64,000 nt of DNA from positions 457,954 through 521,953 of the forward strand of contig NZ_JPYO01000042.1 of assembly GCF_000757485.1 (NCBI RefSeq), given 5' to 3'. Under the pieces are notes generated by a model. The model saw only the letters and a list, made by a program, of their open reading frames with translations. It was not told the origin of the DNA and did no database searches. Both the position numbers and the translations under genes were made by a program. Positions 34,025 to 42,050 of the stretch are shown here, piece by piece. How positions within the stretch are numbered: the first letter of the stretch is position 1; each line of letters begins with the position of its first letter. The stretch comes from Achromobacter sp. RTa (GTDB lineage Bacteria > Pseudomonadota > Gammaproteobacteria > Burkholderiales > Burkholderiaceae_B).

Positions 34025-34978
34025 ATGAGCAAGCAATTCGCCTCGCACGCCGACCTGGACGACAAGGTCGTCTCGTTCGAAAAACTGTCCGACAACGCCT
34101 ATGCCTACACGGCCGAAGGCGACCCCAACACGGGCGTGATCATCGGCGACGAGGCCGTCATGGTGATCGACACCCAGGCCACTCCCGTCATGGCGCAGGA
34201 TGTGATCCGCCGCATCCGCGAAGTCACCGACAAGCCCATCAAGTACATCCTGCTGTCGCACTACCACGCCGTGCGCGTGTTCGGCGCGTCGGCCTACAAC
34301 GCCCAGGAAATCCTGGCCAGCCGCGACACCTACGACCTGATCGCCGAGCGCGGCGAGCAGGACAAGGCCAGCGAAATCGGCCGCTTCCCCCGCCTGTTCC
34401 GCAACGCCGAATCGATTCCGCCCGGCCTGGTCTGGCCGACGATGACGTTCAAGGGCGAAATGACCGTCAACCTGGGCAACCTGGAAGTCAAGCTGCTGCA
34501 AGTGGGCCGCGGCCACACCAAGGGCGACACCATCGCCTGGCTGCCCGAGCAGAAGATCCTGTTCGCGGGCGACCTGGTCGAATACCAGTCCACCCCCTAC
34601 TGCGGCGATGCCTACTTCCGCGACTGGCCCACGACGCTGGACGCGCTGTCGGGCTTCGAAGCCGAAAAGATGGTCCCCGGCCGCGGCCCGGCGCTGAAGA
34701 ACGCCACCGAGGTCCGCCAGGGCCTGGCCGGCACCCGCGCCTTCCTGACCGACCTGTACGGCGCCGTGAACCGCGGCGTGGCCGAAGGCAAGGACCTGAA
34801 GACCATCTATCGCGAGGTCTACGACTTCATGAAGCCGCGCTACAGCGACTGGGTGATCTTCGACCACTGCATGCCGTTCGATGTGTCGCGCGCCTATGAC
34901 GAGGCCACCGGCTACAACGACCCGCGCATCTGGACGGACAAGCGCGATCTGGAAATGTGGGCGCAGCTGGAAGGCTGA
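34025..34978 (+). CDS. MBL-fold metallo-hydrolase of the aromatic-acid cluster
   Basis: The 317-residue protein has the metallo-beta-lactamase fold. The first metal motif reads LSHYHAVRVFG (His79, His81), so the Asp-His pair of the usual HxHxDH is replaced. Other ligands seem present: GRGHTKGD (His164) and AGDL (Asp183). The start at 34025 follows GGAAGGAG. It is the first gene before the flavin hydroxylase pair and is presumably part of the same pathway, perhaps hydrolysing a thioester or lactone by-product, which is an inference. Confidence 0.82.
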   Translation: MSKQFASHADLDDKVVSFEKLSDNAYAYTAEGDPNTGVIIGDEAVMVIDTQATPVMAQDVIRRIREVTDKPIKYILLSHYHAVRVFGASAYNAQEILASRDTYDLIAERGEQDKASEIGRFPRLFRNAESIPPGLVWPTMTFKGEMTVNLGNLEVKLLQVGRGHTKGDTIAWLPEQKILFAGDLVEYQSTPYCGDAYFRDWPTTLDALSGFEAEKMVPGRGPALKNATEVRQGLAGTRAFLTDLYGAVNRGVAEGKDLKTIYREVYDFMKPRYSDWVIFDHCMPFDVSRAYDEATGYNDPRIWTDKRDLEMWAQLEG

Positions 34979-35088
34979 CCCCCGGCGGGCCGCCAACGGC
35001 CCATCCAAGCAGCAACCGGAATCGCGCGCCGCCAGGCGGCGCGCGGCTTCGGCGCATAAAAGCAAAATGACCCACACAGGAGACAACC

Positions 35089-36768
35089 GTGGGAGACATC
35101 GATTTCCAGGCGATGGAGTTCGCCTATGAAAAGCACGCGGACCAGGCCGCCAGCGAGCTGGCGCGCCATCAGGTAGTAGTGGTGGGCGCCGGCCCGGTCG
35201 GGCTGACCACCGCCCTGGATCTGGCCCGCCAGGGCGTGCGCGTGGTGGTGCTGGACGACGACTTCCGCCTGTCGACCGGCTCCCGCGCCATCTGTTTCTC
35301 CAAGCGCACGCTGGAAATCTGGGACCGCCTGGGCGTCGGCCAGCGCATGATCGACAAGGGCGTGTCGTGGAACGTGGGCAAAGTCTTCTTCCGCGAACAG
35401 GAAGTGTGGCGCTTCGACCTGCTGCCCGAGCCCGGCCACCGCCGCCCTGCCTTCATCAACCTGCAGCAGTACTACGCCGAAGGCTATCTGTACGAGCGGG
35501 CGAGCCAGGAACCCAATATCGACCTGCGCTGGAAAAACAAAGTCGTCGCCGTCACCCAGGCTGACGACGGCGTGACGCTGAGCGTGGAAACCCCCGACGG
35601 CTCATATCCGCTGCACGCGGATTGGCTGATCGCCTGCGACGGCGCGCGTTCGCCGGTGCGCAAGCTGATCGGGCAGGAAAGCCATGGCCGCATCTTCCGC
35701 GACCGCTTCCTGATCGCCGACGTCAAGATGCAGGCCGATTTCCCGACCGAGCGCTGGTTCTGGTTCGATCCGCCGTTCCATCCCAACCAGTCCGTGCTGC
35801 TGCACCGCCAGCCCGACAACGTCTGGCGCATCGACTTCCAGCTGGGCTGGAACGCCGACCCGGTCGAGGCCGTCAAGCCGGAAAATGTGCTGCCGCGTAT
35901 CCGCGCCCTGCTGGGCCCCGACGCGCGCTTCGAACTGGAATGGGTCAGCGTGTATACCTTCGCGTGCGAGCGCATGGACAAGTTCCGCCACGGCCGCATC
36001 GTGTTCGCCGGGGACTCGGCGCACCGTGTTTCGCCGTTCGGCGCTCGCGGCGCCAACAGCGGCGTGCAGGACGCGGAAAACCTGGCGTGGAAGCTGCAGC
36101 TGGTGCTGGCCGGCCAGGCTCCCGAAACGCTGATCGACAGCTATGGCGCCGAACGCGAATACGCCGCCGACGAGAACATCCTGAATTCCTCGCGCGCCAC
36201 CGACTTCATCACGCCCAAGAGCGACATCAGCCGCAGCTTCCGCAATGCGGTCCTGAACCTGGCCAAGACCCACCCCTTCGCGCGCTCGCTGGTCAACAGC
36301 GGCCGCCTGTCGCTGCCCGCCACCTACGGCGCTTCGCCGCTGAACACGCCGGACTCCGACGCCTTCGCCGGCCGCATGGTGCCCGGGGCCGTGGCACTGG
36401 ACGCGCCGGTGAAGACGCGGGGCGAACCGGGCTGGTGGCTGTCGCAGCTGGATGGTGAATTCGTGCTGGCGCTGTTCTGCGGCGACGCCCTGCCCGGCCG
36501 CGACACGCTGCTCGCTCTGCAGGCCCTGCGCATGGCGCCCGTTCCGGTCAAGGCCGTGCTGGTGGCCGGCCCGCAATGCGATCTCTCATCGCTACCCGCG
36601 GAACTGGCCGTGGTGACGGACGGCGAAGGCTGCCTGGGCAAGCGCTACGACGCGCAGCCCGGCACGGCCTACCTGATCCGCCCCGACCAGCACATCGCCG
36701 CGCGCTGGCGCGCCTTCGACGCCGGCGCCGTCTCCGCGGCCGTCAGCCGCGCCATCGGCCGCGCCTGA
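35089..36768 (+). CDS. mhaA: FAD-dependent aromatic hydroxylase, MhaA-like
   Basis: The 559-residue flavoprotein monooxygenase has GAGPVGLTTALDLARQG (FAD dinucleotide motif, about 31-47), CDGARSPVRKLIG and the second FAD motif FAGDSAHRVSPFGARGANSG. The extended C-terminal thioredoxin-like region is typical of PheA/MhpA-class enzymes. With the small DUF2783 gene downstream and hmgA/fahA nearby, it best fits 3-hydroxyphenylacetate 6-hydroxylase (MhaA), making homogentisate. The GTG start follows CAGGAGAC. The substrate is inferred from context. Confidence 0.78.
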   Translation: MGDIDFQAMEFAYEKHADQAASELARHQVVVVGAGPVGLTTALDLARQGVRVVVLDDDFRLSTGSRAICFSKRTLEIWDRLGVGQRMIDKGVSWNVGKVFFREQEVWRFDLLPEPGHRRPAFINLQQYYAEGYLYERASQEPNIDLRWKNKVVAVTQADDGVTLSVETPDGSYPLHADWLIACDGARSPVRKLIGQESHGRIFRDRFLIADVKMQADFPTERWFWFDPPFHPNQSVLLHRQPDNVWRIDFQLGWNADPVEAVKPENVLPRIRALLGPDARFELEWVSVYTFACERMDKFRHGRIVFAGDSAHRVSPFGARGANSGVQDAENLAWKLQLVLAGQAPETLIDSYGAEREYAADENILNSSRATDFITPKSDISRSFRNAVLNLAKTHPFARSLVNSGRLSLPATYGASPLNTPDSDAFAGRMVPGAVALDAPVKTRGEPGWWLSQLDGEFVLALFCGDALPGRDTLLALQALRMAPVPVKAVLVAGPQCDLSSLPAELAVVTDGEGCLGKRYDAQPGTAYLIRPDQHIAARWRAFDAGAVSAAVSRAIGRA

Positions 36769-36787
36769 ACTTCGAGATCACTCCATC

Positions 36788-36982
36788 ATGCTGATTACCG
36801 AAACCAACCTGAGCTCGCCGGACGACTTCTACGAGGCGCTGATCGAGACCCACCGCGACCTGAGCAACGAACAAAGCCAGGAACTCAACGCGGCGCTGAT
36901 CCTGCTGCTGGCCAACCACCTGGGCGACATGGACGTGCTGCGCGAAGCCCTGCGCCACGCGCGCGCCTCGGTGGCGCCGTAG
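36788..36982 (+). CDS. mhaB: DUF2783 protein, MhaB-like small partner of the hydroxylase
   Basis: The protein is 64 residues, short and acidic, and helical (SSPDDFYEALIETHRDLSNEQ). It begins 19 bases after mhaA. Small proteins of this size and position are the MhaB component required by MhaA in Pseudomonas putida. The stop codon TAG is supplied by the first bases of the palindromic element at 36978-37163. Confidence 0.75.
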   Translation: MLITETNLSSPDDFYEALIETHRDLSNEQSQELNAALILLLANHLGDMDVLREALRHARASVAP

Positions 36983-37163
36983 GATGGGTGCAGCGCGAGA
37001 GTTTCAGCATAAGAACGCAACTGCCCAGCGCGCGAAACCCATGCGGCCGTGGGCAGACTGTGCCTGGCATCGGCCGAAAAACAATCGATTGCGGCCGCAT
37101 GGGTTTCGCGCGCTGGAGAGCTGTGTTCTTGCTTAAGGGTCCTCGCGCTGCACCCATCCTACG
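36978..37163. repeat. 186-bp nested palindromic element (MITE- or BIME-like)
   Basis: Perfect 22-bp outer arms (36978-36999 and 37142-37163, beginning CGTAGGATGGGTGCAG) enclose weaker middle pairing. Inside that are long inner arms around CAGCGCGCGAAACCCATG and its complement. The whole can fold into one long hairpin. The TAG of the arms is the stop codon both of mhaB on the plus strand and of the LysR gene on the minus strand. GTAGGATGGGT elements like this are dispersed in related genomes. It probably also acts as a two-way transcription barrier. Confidence 0.8.
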
Positions 37164-38070
37164 CCCCTCCTACCGCAAACGCATTGACGATCAGCGCGCG
37201 CAGCCACTGGCTGCCGCTATCGCGGTCCACCCTGCGCTGCCAGTACATGTTCGTCTGCAGCGCGGGAACCTTTACGGGCGGCGTCATGAAGCGCAGGCCG
37301 AAGGGCGGCGCGGCGCTGGCGGCCAGTTTTTCGGGCACCGTGGCCAGCAGGTCCGTGGCGCTCACGATGTACGGGACCGCCGAGAAATGCGGCACGCTGA
37401 AGTGCTCGGCCAGCTCCACGCCCGCGCGCTCCATGGACTGGTTCACCTGCCCATAGGGCGCGGCCCGCGAGACGATCAGGTGGCGCTCGGCCCTGAAGGC
37501 CTTGATGCCCATGCCGGCATGGGCCGTCGGGTGCGCCTGCCGGAACAGGGTCGCGTACCCTTGGCGGAACAGCATGCGCTGCAGGGTACCCGCCCCCATT
37601 TCATCGAAGGCGCCGATCGCCAGATCCACGCGCCCCGCTTCCATTTCCCGGGCCAGGTCGGGTCCCTGGATGCGCACGGAATCGATGCGCACCTGCGGCG
37701 CGACCTGCACGCACACCTCCATCAGCCGGGGCATGAAATGGATCTCGCCCACGTCCGTCATCGCCACCCGGAACCGCCGGGTGCTGGTGGCGGCGTCGAA
37801 TACGTCCTGGTCCTTCAGCGCCTGCGACAGCACGGTGAGCGCTTCGCTGACGGGTCCCGCCAGGCGTTGCGCGCGCGGCGTGGGCAGCATGCCCTGGCCG
37901 GTGCGCACGAACAGATCATCGCCGAATGCTTCCCGCAAGCGGCGCAGCGCATTGCTGACGGCGGGCTGCGACAGGTCCATCCGGCGCGCCACGGCCGACA
38001 GGTTGCGGTCCTCCAGCAGGTGCTGGAACAGCAGCAGCAGGTTCAGGTCGACGTCGCGCAGCTCGGCCAT
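37159..38070 (-). CDS. LysR-family regulator of the homogentisate cluster
   Basis: The 303-residue protein has an N-terminal winged helix-turn-helix (about 4-63; [34 protein letters not shown]) and a substrate-binding domain (about 88-290). ATG 38070 was chosen because GGAGAGG lies just upstream; ATG 38082 is in frame. It diverges from hmgA, the classic arrangement for a LysR activator responding to a pathway intermediate. Its stop codon lies inside the palindromic element. Confidence 0.9.
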   Translation of the reverse strand: MAELRDVDLNLLLLFQHLLEDRNLSAVARRMDLSQPAVSNALRRLREAFGDDLFVRTGQGMLPTPRAQRLAGPVSEALTVLSQALKDQDVFDAATSTRRFRVAMTDVGEIHFMPRLMEVCVQVAPQVRIDSVRIQGPDLAREMEAGRVDLAIGAFDEMGAGTLQRMLFRQGYATLFRQAHPTAHAGMGIKAFRAERHLIVSRAAPYGQVNQSMERAGVELAEHFSVPHFSAVPYIVSATDLLATVPEKLAASAAPPFGLRFMTPPVKVPALQTNMYWQRRVDRDSGSQWLRALIVNAFAVGGA

Positions 38071-38236
38071 GGGCCTCTCCATTATTCACAAATTTTATAG
38101 TCTCTATTTTTGCATTCCCGTAGCCGCGAGAGACAATTTTTCCGACAATGGCGTATGGCCCCGAGGATTGCGTCCGGACGGGCGATCTGAACCAGGCCGC
38201 GCGGCCATGCACCGCGCAGCCGCCCAGGAGGATTCC
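38071..38236. promoter_or_regulatory. LysR/hmgA divergent promoter region
   Basis: The left half is AT-rich. An inverted pair GTCTCT (38100-38105) and AGAGAC (38129-38134) brackets TTGCAT (38110-38115), a possible -35 for hmgA. TATAAA on the minus strand could be a -10 for the regulator. The dyad is a plausible LysR target. The hmgA ribosome-binding site AGGAGGA stands at 38226-38232. Confidence 0.45.
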
Positions 38237-39535
38237 ATGGAACTGCAATACCAAACCGGATTCGGCAACGATTGCGCCACCGAGGCCCTGCCCGGTGCGC
38301 TGCCGGTGGGCCGCAATTCGCCCCAGCAATGCCCCTACGGCCTGTATGCCGAGCAGCTATCCGGCACCGCTTTCACGGCGCCGCGCAGCGAAAACCGCCG
38401 CTCCTGGCTCTACCGCATCCGCCCCGGCGCCCAGCACAAGCCCTTCGAGGCCTTTGAAGGCGCCCCGGGCTGGCTCAGCGCCTTCGGCCATGCCCCGGTG
38501 ACGCCCAACCAGCTGCGCTGGAGCCCGATGCCCATCCCGACCGCCCCCACCGATTTCCTGGAAGGCGTGAAGACCTGGGGCGGCAACGGCGGCCCCGACG
38601 AACAGGGCGGCGTGGGCATCCATCTGTACGCGGCCAACCGCTCGATGCAGGGCCGCTATTTCTACAACGCCGACGGCGAACTGCTGCTGGTCCCCCAGCA
38701 GGGCCGCCTGCGCCTGGCCACGGAGCTCGGCCTGCTCGACCTGGAGCCCCTGGAAATCGCCGTCATCCCGCGCGGCGTGCGCTTCCGCGTGGAACTGCTG
38801 GACGGCTCCGCCCGCGGCTACATGCTGGAGAATTTCGGCGCGGCGCTGCGCCTGCCCGAGCTGGGCCCGATCGGCTCGAACTGCCTGGCCAACGCGCGCG
38901 ACTTCAAGACGCCCGTGGCCTGGTACGAAGACCTGGAAGGCGATTTCGAACTGATCGCCAAGTTCACGGGCGGCTTCTGGCGCGCCTCCATCGACCATTC
39001 CCCGTTGAACGTCGTCGCCTGGCACGGCACGCATGCGCCGTACAAGTACGATCTGCGCAATTTCAACACCATCGGTTCGATCAGCTACGACCACCCTGAT
39101 CCCTCGATCTTCACAGTGCTGACCGCGCCCTCGGACACCCCGGGAACGGCGAACATGGACTTCGCGATCTTCCCGCCGCGCATCCTGGCGATGGAGAACA
39201 CCTTCCGTCCGCCCTGGTTCCACCGCAACGTCGCCAGCGAATTCATGGGCCTGATCCAAGGCGTGTACGACGCCAAGGCCGACGGTTTCGCCCCCGGCGG
39301 CGCCAGCCTGCACAATTGCATGAGCGGCCACGGCCCCGACGCGGATACCTTCGAAAAGGCCTCCCATGCCGACACCGGCACGGCCCATTACATCCGCGAC
39401 ACGATGGCGTTCATGTTCGAAACCCGGCGCGTCATCCGGCCGACGGAACAGGCTCTGGCCTCGGTAGAATTGCAGGGCGACTATTACCGGTGCTGGCAGG
39501 GCCTGGCCAAGCATTTCGACCCGAAGAAGGCGTGA
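38237..39535 (+). CDS. hmgA: Homogentisate 1,2-dioxygenase
   Basis: The 432-residue iron enzyme opens the ring of homogentisate to maleylacetoacetate. The sequence begins [19 protein letters not shown], contains [12 protein letters not shown], and has the iron ligands in [14 protein letters not shown] and the SGHGPD region. It is full length. It is separated from fahA by about 100 bases holding a strong hairpin, and the two are presumably one operon. Confidence 0.97.
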   Translation: MELQYQTGFGNDCATEALPGALPVGRNSPQQCPYGLYAEQLSGTAFTAPRSENRRSWLYRIRPGAQHKPFEAFEGAPGWLSAFGHAPVTPNQLRWSPMPIPTAPTDFLEGVKTWGGNGGPDEQGGVGIHLYAANRSMQGRYFYNADGELLLVPQQGRLRLATELGLLDLEPLEIAVIPRGVRFRVELLDGSARGYMLENFGAALRLPELGPIGSNCLANARDFKTPVAWYEDLEGDFELIAKFTGGFWRASIDHSPLNVVAWHGTHAPYKYDLRNFNTIGSISYDHPDPSIFTVLTAPSDTPGTANMDFAIFPPRILAMENTFRPPWFHRNVASEFMGLIQGVYDAKADGFAPGGASLHNCMSGHGPDADTFEKASHADTGTAHYIRDTMAFMFETRRVIRPTEQALASVELQGDYYRCWQGLAKHFDPKKA

Positions 39536-39563
39536 CGCGAAAGCCCCGGCTTTCCACGCCCGC

Positions 39564-39587
39564 GGCGATGAGCGCAAGCTCATCGCC
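39564..39587 (+). terminator. Hairpin between hmgA and fahA (attenuator or stabiliser)
   Basis: A perfect 10-bp stem GGCGATGAGC/GCTCATCGCC closes a GCAA tetraloop. No real T run follows (GTTTGGCATTTGG), so full termination is unlikely. Partial termination or protection of the hmgA message end is more plausible. Confidence 0.55.
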
Positions 39588-39632
39588 GTTTGGCATTTGG
39601 ATTTATCACAACACTGAAAGAGACACGCAGCC

Positions 39633-40952
39633 ATGACCACCACCATCAACGAAACCCACGACCCGTCCCTGAAGAGCTGGGTGGCCAGCGCCAATTCGAA
39701 CGCGTCGGATTTCCCGGTGCAGAACCTGCCGTACGCCTCGTTCCGCCGCAAGGCCTCGTCCGAGTCGTTCCGCGTGGGCGTCGCCATCGGCGACCAGATC
39801 CTGGACCTGGCCGCGCTGGCCGCCAAGCAGCCTTTCGAAGGCCCTGCCGCTGAAGCCCTGGCGGCCTGCGCGGCCGACAGCCTGAACGGATTGATGGCAT
39901 TGGGCCAGGCCCACTGGAGCGCGCTGCGCCTGGCGCTGTCCCGCGCCCTGCGCGAAGGCGCCGCCCTGCGCGGCGCCATCGAGCCGCTGCTGGTTCCCCA
40001 GGCCGACGCTGAATACGCCACGCCGGCGCGCATCGGCGACTACACCGACTTCTACATTTCGGTGCACCACGCCACCTCGGTGGGCAAGCAATTCCGCCCC
40101 GACAATCCCCTGCTGCCGAACTACAAGTGGGTGCCCATCGGCTACCACGGCCGCGCGTCCAGCATCGGCGTGGACCAGAAATTCCCCCGCCCCGTCGGTC
40201 AGACCCGCCCCGCCAACGAAGGCGAGACGCCGCAATTCGGCCCCTGCGCCCGCCTGGACTACGAGCTGGAACTGGGCATCTTCGTCGGCACGGGCAACGC
40301 CCAGGGCGAGCGGATCCCGCTGGCGGACGCCGAATCGCACGTATTCGGCCTGTGCATCCTGAACGACTGGTCGGCGCGCGACATCCAGGCCTGGGAATAC
40401 CAGCCGCTGGGCCCCTTCCTGTCCAAGAACTTCGCCTCCACGATTTCGCCGTGGGTCGTCACCATGGAAGCGCTGGAACCGTTCCGCACGCAATGGAACC
40501 GCGGTCCGTCCGAGCCGCAGCCCATGCCCTACCTGGCATCCGACGCCAACCGCGCAAAGGGCGCGTTCGACGTGCAGATGGACGTGCTGCTGACGACCGA
40601 GAAATCGCGCGCCGAGAAACAGCCGCCCGCCCATCTGTCGCGCAGCAACTTCCGCGATGCCTACTGGAACGTGGCGCAGCTGATCACGCACCACACGGTC
40701 AATGGCTGCAACCTGCAGCCGGGCGATATGCTGGGCACGGGCACGCTGTCCGGCCCGCAAGCCTCCGAAGCCGGTTCGCTGCTTGAACTGAGCAACGGCG
40801 GCAAGGCGCCGATCGAGTTGCCCTGGGGCGAGAAGCGCACCTTCCTGCAGGACGGCGACCAGATCATCATGCGGGCCGAATGCGTGAAGGCGGGCTACCC
40901 GCGCATCGGATTCGGCGAGAGCTCGGGCACGGTGCTGCCTGCGCGCGCCTGA
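39633..40952 (+). CDS. fahA: Fumarylacetoacetase
   Basis: The 439-residue enzyme hydrolyses fumarylacetoacetate to fumarate and acetoacetate, the last step of the homogentisate route. Motifs include DYTDFYISVHHATSVGKQF with the catalytic His and metal ligands, GYHGRASS, LDYELELGIF and ILNDWSARDIQAWEY. It is full length and ends convergently with the acyltransferase gene, 25 bases apart. The intervening isomerase (maiA/hmgC) is absent from the window. Confidence 0.96.
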   Translation: MTTTINETHDPSLKSWVASANSNASDFPVQNLPYASFRRKASSESFRVGVAIGDQILDLAALAAKQPFEGPAAEALAACAADSLNGLMALGQAHWSALRLALSRALREGAALRGAIEPLLVPQADAEYATPARIGDYTDFYISVHHATSVGKQFRPDNPLLPNYKWVPIGYHGRASSIGVDQKFPRPVGQTRPANEGETPQFGPCARLDYELELGIFVGTGNAQGERIPLADAESHVFGLCILNDWSARDIQAWEYQPLGPFLSKNFASTISPWVVTMEALEPFRTQWNRGPSEPQPMPYLASDANRAKGAFDVQMDVLLTTEKSRAEKQPPAHLSRSNFRDAYWNVAQLITHHTVNGCNLQPGDMLGTGTLSGPQASEAGSLLELSNGGKAPIELPWGEKRTFLQDGDQIIMRAECVKAGYPRIGFGESSGTVLPARA

Positions 40953-40977
40953 TCCGGGAATCGTCGGCGCGCCGCGC

Positions 40978-41964
40978 TCAGGCGGCGTGGCGCGCAATCA
41001 GCCTCTCGATCTCTTCATCCTTGGCCTGCCACTGCTGCCCCAGCCAGTGGTGGAATTCCGAGCGGAACGCCTTGTCCCGCGTGTAGTCGGCATCGCAGAA
41101 GGCAGGCGGCACCGGCAACTGCCGGAGGCGCACGACCACCTGGCCCGCGCGGCCGCAGGCCAGGTCCCAGAAGCTGGGTATGCCTTCCGGATAGGCGATG
41201 GTGGCGTCGATCATCGAGCGGAAGCGCGAACCCATCGCATTCAGCGCCACCGCCAGCCCGCCCGCCTTGGGCTTCAGCAGATGGCGGTACGGCGAAGCCT
41301 GGGCGGCCCGCTTGGTCTCGGTAAAGCGCGTGCCTTCGGCGAACACCATCACGCTGGTCGGCACCAGCGAGAACTTCTCGCACGCGCGCCGGGCGGCTTC
41401 CTGGTCCTCGCGCCCCAGTGCGGGGTTGCGGCGCAGTTCGGCCTTGCCATGGCGCTTCATGAAGGGGAAATCCAGCGCCCACCACGCCAGGCCGATGACC
41501 GGCACGTAGATCAGTTGGCGCTTCAGGAAGAATTTCAGCAGGGGGATGCGCCGGTTCAGCGAACGCTGCAGCACGAAGATGTCCACCCACGACTGGTGGT
41601 TGCAATTGACCAGGTACCAGTCCGCGTAGCGCAGCCCGGCATGGCCCTGGACGTCCCACGGCGACCGCTGGATCCGCGCCAACCAACCGGTATTGCTGGA
41701 CACCCAGGCCGTCGCGATGGCGTTGAGCACCGGGTCCACGCGCCGCCTGACCGCGGGAAAAGGCAGCAGCAGCTTGAACAGGGCCACCGGAAACAGCAGC
41801 AGGCACCAGAACAAGGTGCTGGCGGCCAGCAGGATCACACTGAATAAACCGGTTATCCAGGCGAGCCGCCCGCGCGGCACCGGCCATGCGCGGCGTTGCG
41901 GCAAGGGCTCGCCGTGCGGCACGGCGGCGCGGGCCGCGTTCGAGGATTGGTCAGGAAAAGTCAT
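40978..41964 (-). CDS. YihG-like lysophospholipid acyltransferase (PlsC family)
   Basis: The 328-residue protein has an N-terminal membrane segment (about 30-65) and the acyltransferase motifs NHQSWVD (HxxxxD), FMKRHGKAEL and FAEGTRFT. Order and length match E. coli YihG, a 1-acylglycerol-3-phosphate acyltransferase of the inner membrane. The proline/arginine-rich first 30 residues may be partly non-conserved. Confidence 0.88.
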   Translation of the reverse strand: MTFPDQSSNAARAAVPHGEPLPQRRAWPVPRGRLAWITGLFSVILLAASTLFWCLLLFPVALFKLLLPFPAVRRRVDPVLNAIATAWVSSNTGWLARIQRSPWDVQGHAGLRYADWYLVNCNHQSWVDIFVLQRSLNRRIPLLKFFLKRQLIYVPVIGLAWWALDFPFMKRHGKAELRRNPALGREDQEAARRACEKFSLVPTSVMVFAEGTRFTETKRAAQASPYRHLLKPKAGGLAVALNAMGSRFRSMIDATIAYPEGIPSFWDLACGRAGQVVVRLRQLPVPPAFCDADYTRDKAFRSEFHHWLGQQWQAKDEEIERLIARHAA

Positions 41965-42050
41965 GGCCGCCAGTTTGCGGCTGCCGCGCGAAAAACGGCT
42001 TGCGCAGGATCAAGGCGGCGGCATGGGGCCGGAACCGCCCTGGCGGCGCC

